Assembly (NCBI GenBank): GCA_964437725.1 | Contig: CAYTIB010000087.1 | Span: 1-43,783, forward strand | Direction: 5' to 3' | Origin: CAYTIB01 sp964437725 | Lineage (GTDB): Bacteria > UBA8248 > JACPRG01 > G963555815 | Length of the DNA stretch: 43,783 nucleotides | Shown: positions 42,872-43,783 of the stretch, piece after piece | Position numbering within the stretch: position 1 is the stretch's first letter | How the letters are laid out: every line of letters begins with the position of its first letter | Translations under genes and position numbers: made by a program | The notes under the pieces: generated by a model | What the model was told of the DNA's origin: nothing | What the model saw: only the letters and a program-made list of their open reading frames with translations | Database searches by the model: none

Positions 42872-43735
42872 TTATAAACTTAAACTTTTGAGATAATTTC
42901 GGAAGGTCTCTGATAGGTCTGGTCTCTTCAGTGCCAATTCGACGGTTGCTTCCAGGAATCCGAGTACATTGCCTGCGTCGTAGCGTCTACCGTCGAATAT
43001 TAGGCCAAATACAGGTTCATCTTGGCAAAGAACCCGGAGAGCATCCGTCAACTGGATTTCCCCTCGTTCATCCGGTTTAGTTTGTTCAAGAATATCGAAT
43101 ATTTGAGGGGTGAGAACGTAACGACCTACGACAGCGAACTCTGAGGGAGCTTCTCCCGGAAGCGGTTTCTCTACAAAATTTTGAATTTGCCATATGCGAT
43201 CATCCAATGCTTTTCCGTCGATCACTCCATAGGCACCGATTCGCTCCTGTGGGATGGCCTCTAGTGCTACCACTGACCTCCCTCGCTCGTTGAATACTTC
43301 AAGAGCTTGAGCCGTAACCGAACGGTCTCCGTCGATAATGTCATCGCCCAGAATGACGGCAAAAGGCTCATTCCCAACAAGGTCTCTTGCGCAAAGGATC
43401 GCATGGCCTAGTCCAAGCGCTTCTTTTTGTCGAATATACACACACTGGACCATATCCGAAATTGCACGAATATCCTCGAGCAATTTTTTTTGCCCTTTTG
43501 CCTCCAAAATTTGTTCAAGTTCGACAGAGACGTCAAAGTGGTCTTCGATTGCCCGCTTGCCCCGGCCGGTGACGAAAATAACTTCGTCGATTCCCGCCGC
43601 TTTGACCTCCTCGACGGCGTATTGGATAAGCGGCTTGTCGAGAAGAGGAAGCATCTCTTTTGGGGATGCCTTCGTTGCAGGTAAGAAGCGAGTCCCCAGC
43701 CCTGCAACGGGGAAAATGGCTTTTCTAACTTTCAA
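42872..43735 (-). CDS. galU: UTP-glucose-1-phosphate uridylyltransferase
   Basis: A 287-residue enzyme making UDP-glucose from UTP and glucose-1-phosphate. The nucleotide-binding loop is FPVAGLGTRFLPATKASPKE; LPLLDKPLIQYAVEEV, the acidic LGDDIIDGD, the loop IQNFVEKPLPGEAPS and RRYDAGNVLGFLEA are all standard for GalU. Start is TTG with AAAGGA six bases upstream. UDP-glucose would feed the epimerase at 31889 and the glycosyltransferases. The upstream region runs out of the window. Confidence 0.96.
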   Translation of the reverse strand: MKVRKAIFPVAGLGTRFLPATKASPKEMLPLLDKPLIQYAVEEVKAAGIDEVIFVTGRGKRAIEDHFDVSVELEQILEAKGQKKLLEDIRAISDMVQCVYIRQKEALGLGHAILCARDLVGNEPFAVILGDDIIDGDRSVTAQALEVFNERGRSVVALEAIPQERIGAYGVIDGKALDDRIWQIQNFVEKPLPGEAPSEFAVVGRYVLTPQIFDILEQTKPDERGEIQLTDALRVLCQDEPVFGLIFDGRRYDAGNVLGFLEATVELALKRPDLSETFRNYLKSLSL

Positions 43736-43783
43736 CGAAAATCCTTTCTTCCGGACAGAAGTACTACTTTCATGTCATTCCTA

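Noticed and set aside
1..43783. CRISPR arrays, insertion sequences, rRNA genes
   Set aside because: No regularly spaced repeats, transposase motifs or rRNA sequence were seen anywhere in the window.

Overview
The window looks like a chromosomal segment of an uncultivated Gram-negative bacterium. GC is moderate, slightly under half by eye. Signal peptides, a probable lipoprotein, a periplasmic c-type cytochrome and a cupredoxin point to a diderm cell. The mix of LLM flavoenzymes, molybdenum hydroxylases, amidohydrolases, GT39 glycosyltransferases, YIP1-domain proteins and a TPR protein recalls environmental lineages such as SAR324, Tectomicrobia or other former Deltaproteobacteria. That placement is inference and no phylogenetic marker was tested. 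Several genes start with TTG behind good Shine-Dalgarno (SD) sequences.

Layout. (1) 1-1000: an unrecognised gene cut by the window edge and the C-terminal remnant of a tyrosine recombinase, a scar of a mobile element. (2) 1012-2327: rluD and a small coiled-coil protein. (3) 2586-11788: a YheO-type regulator, ygeY and ygeW on the plus strand, converging on a minus-strand run (LLM flavoenzyme, cytosine-deaminase-like amidohydrolase, then the Fe-S, FAD and Mo subunits of a xanthine-dehydrogenase-family enzyme). This resembles part of the purine/uric-acid cluster of E. coli and gut anaerobes, with different partners. (4) 12078-16410: a GT39 glycosyltransferase, a possible structured RNA with its own terminator, a RutB-like isochorismatase-family hydrolase, superoxide dismutase and a thioredoxin-like [2Fe-2S] ferredoxin. 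(5) 16549-23341, all minus: a cytochrome c'-like protein; an operon of N-acyl-D-amino-acid deacylase, TPR protein and exported protein; and nagA with an upstream gene behind a DasR/NagR-like palindrome. (6) 23668-27627: lipoprotein, RutF-like flavin reductase, Gpt-like phosphoribosyltransferase, and an ACMSD-like amidohydrolase with an acetamidase/formamidase. (7) 27672-33383: GT39, two tandem YIP1 paralogues, GT4, an NDP-sugar epimerase and a 4Fe-4S ferredoxin. (8) 33634-40157, all minus: an unknown protein; an operon of a UbiD-family decarboxylase with CoxM- and CoxS-like subunits but no Mo subunit; an unusually long ABC permease; and a second LLM enzyme. (9) 40534-43735: SDR, cupredoxin, PfkB kinase and galU.

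How the genes work together. Enzymes acting on C-N bonds and heterocycles are dense: YgeY, YgeW, the deaminase-like protein, Mo hydroxylase, RutB-like hydrolase, D-aminoacylase, NagA, ACMSD-like protein, acetamidase and Gpt-like PRT. The simplest reading is a chromosome neighbourhood for scavenging nitrogen and carbon from nucleobases, amides, D-amino acids and amino sugars. A cell-surface polysaccharide set (two GT39, GT4, epimerase, GalU) is interleaved. The most unusual items are the incomplete Mo-hydroxylase operon fused to a UbiD gene, the ygeY/ygeW-Mo hydroxylase-LLM-deaminase locus, the long orphan permease and the candidate RNA at about 13.9-14.2 kb.
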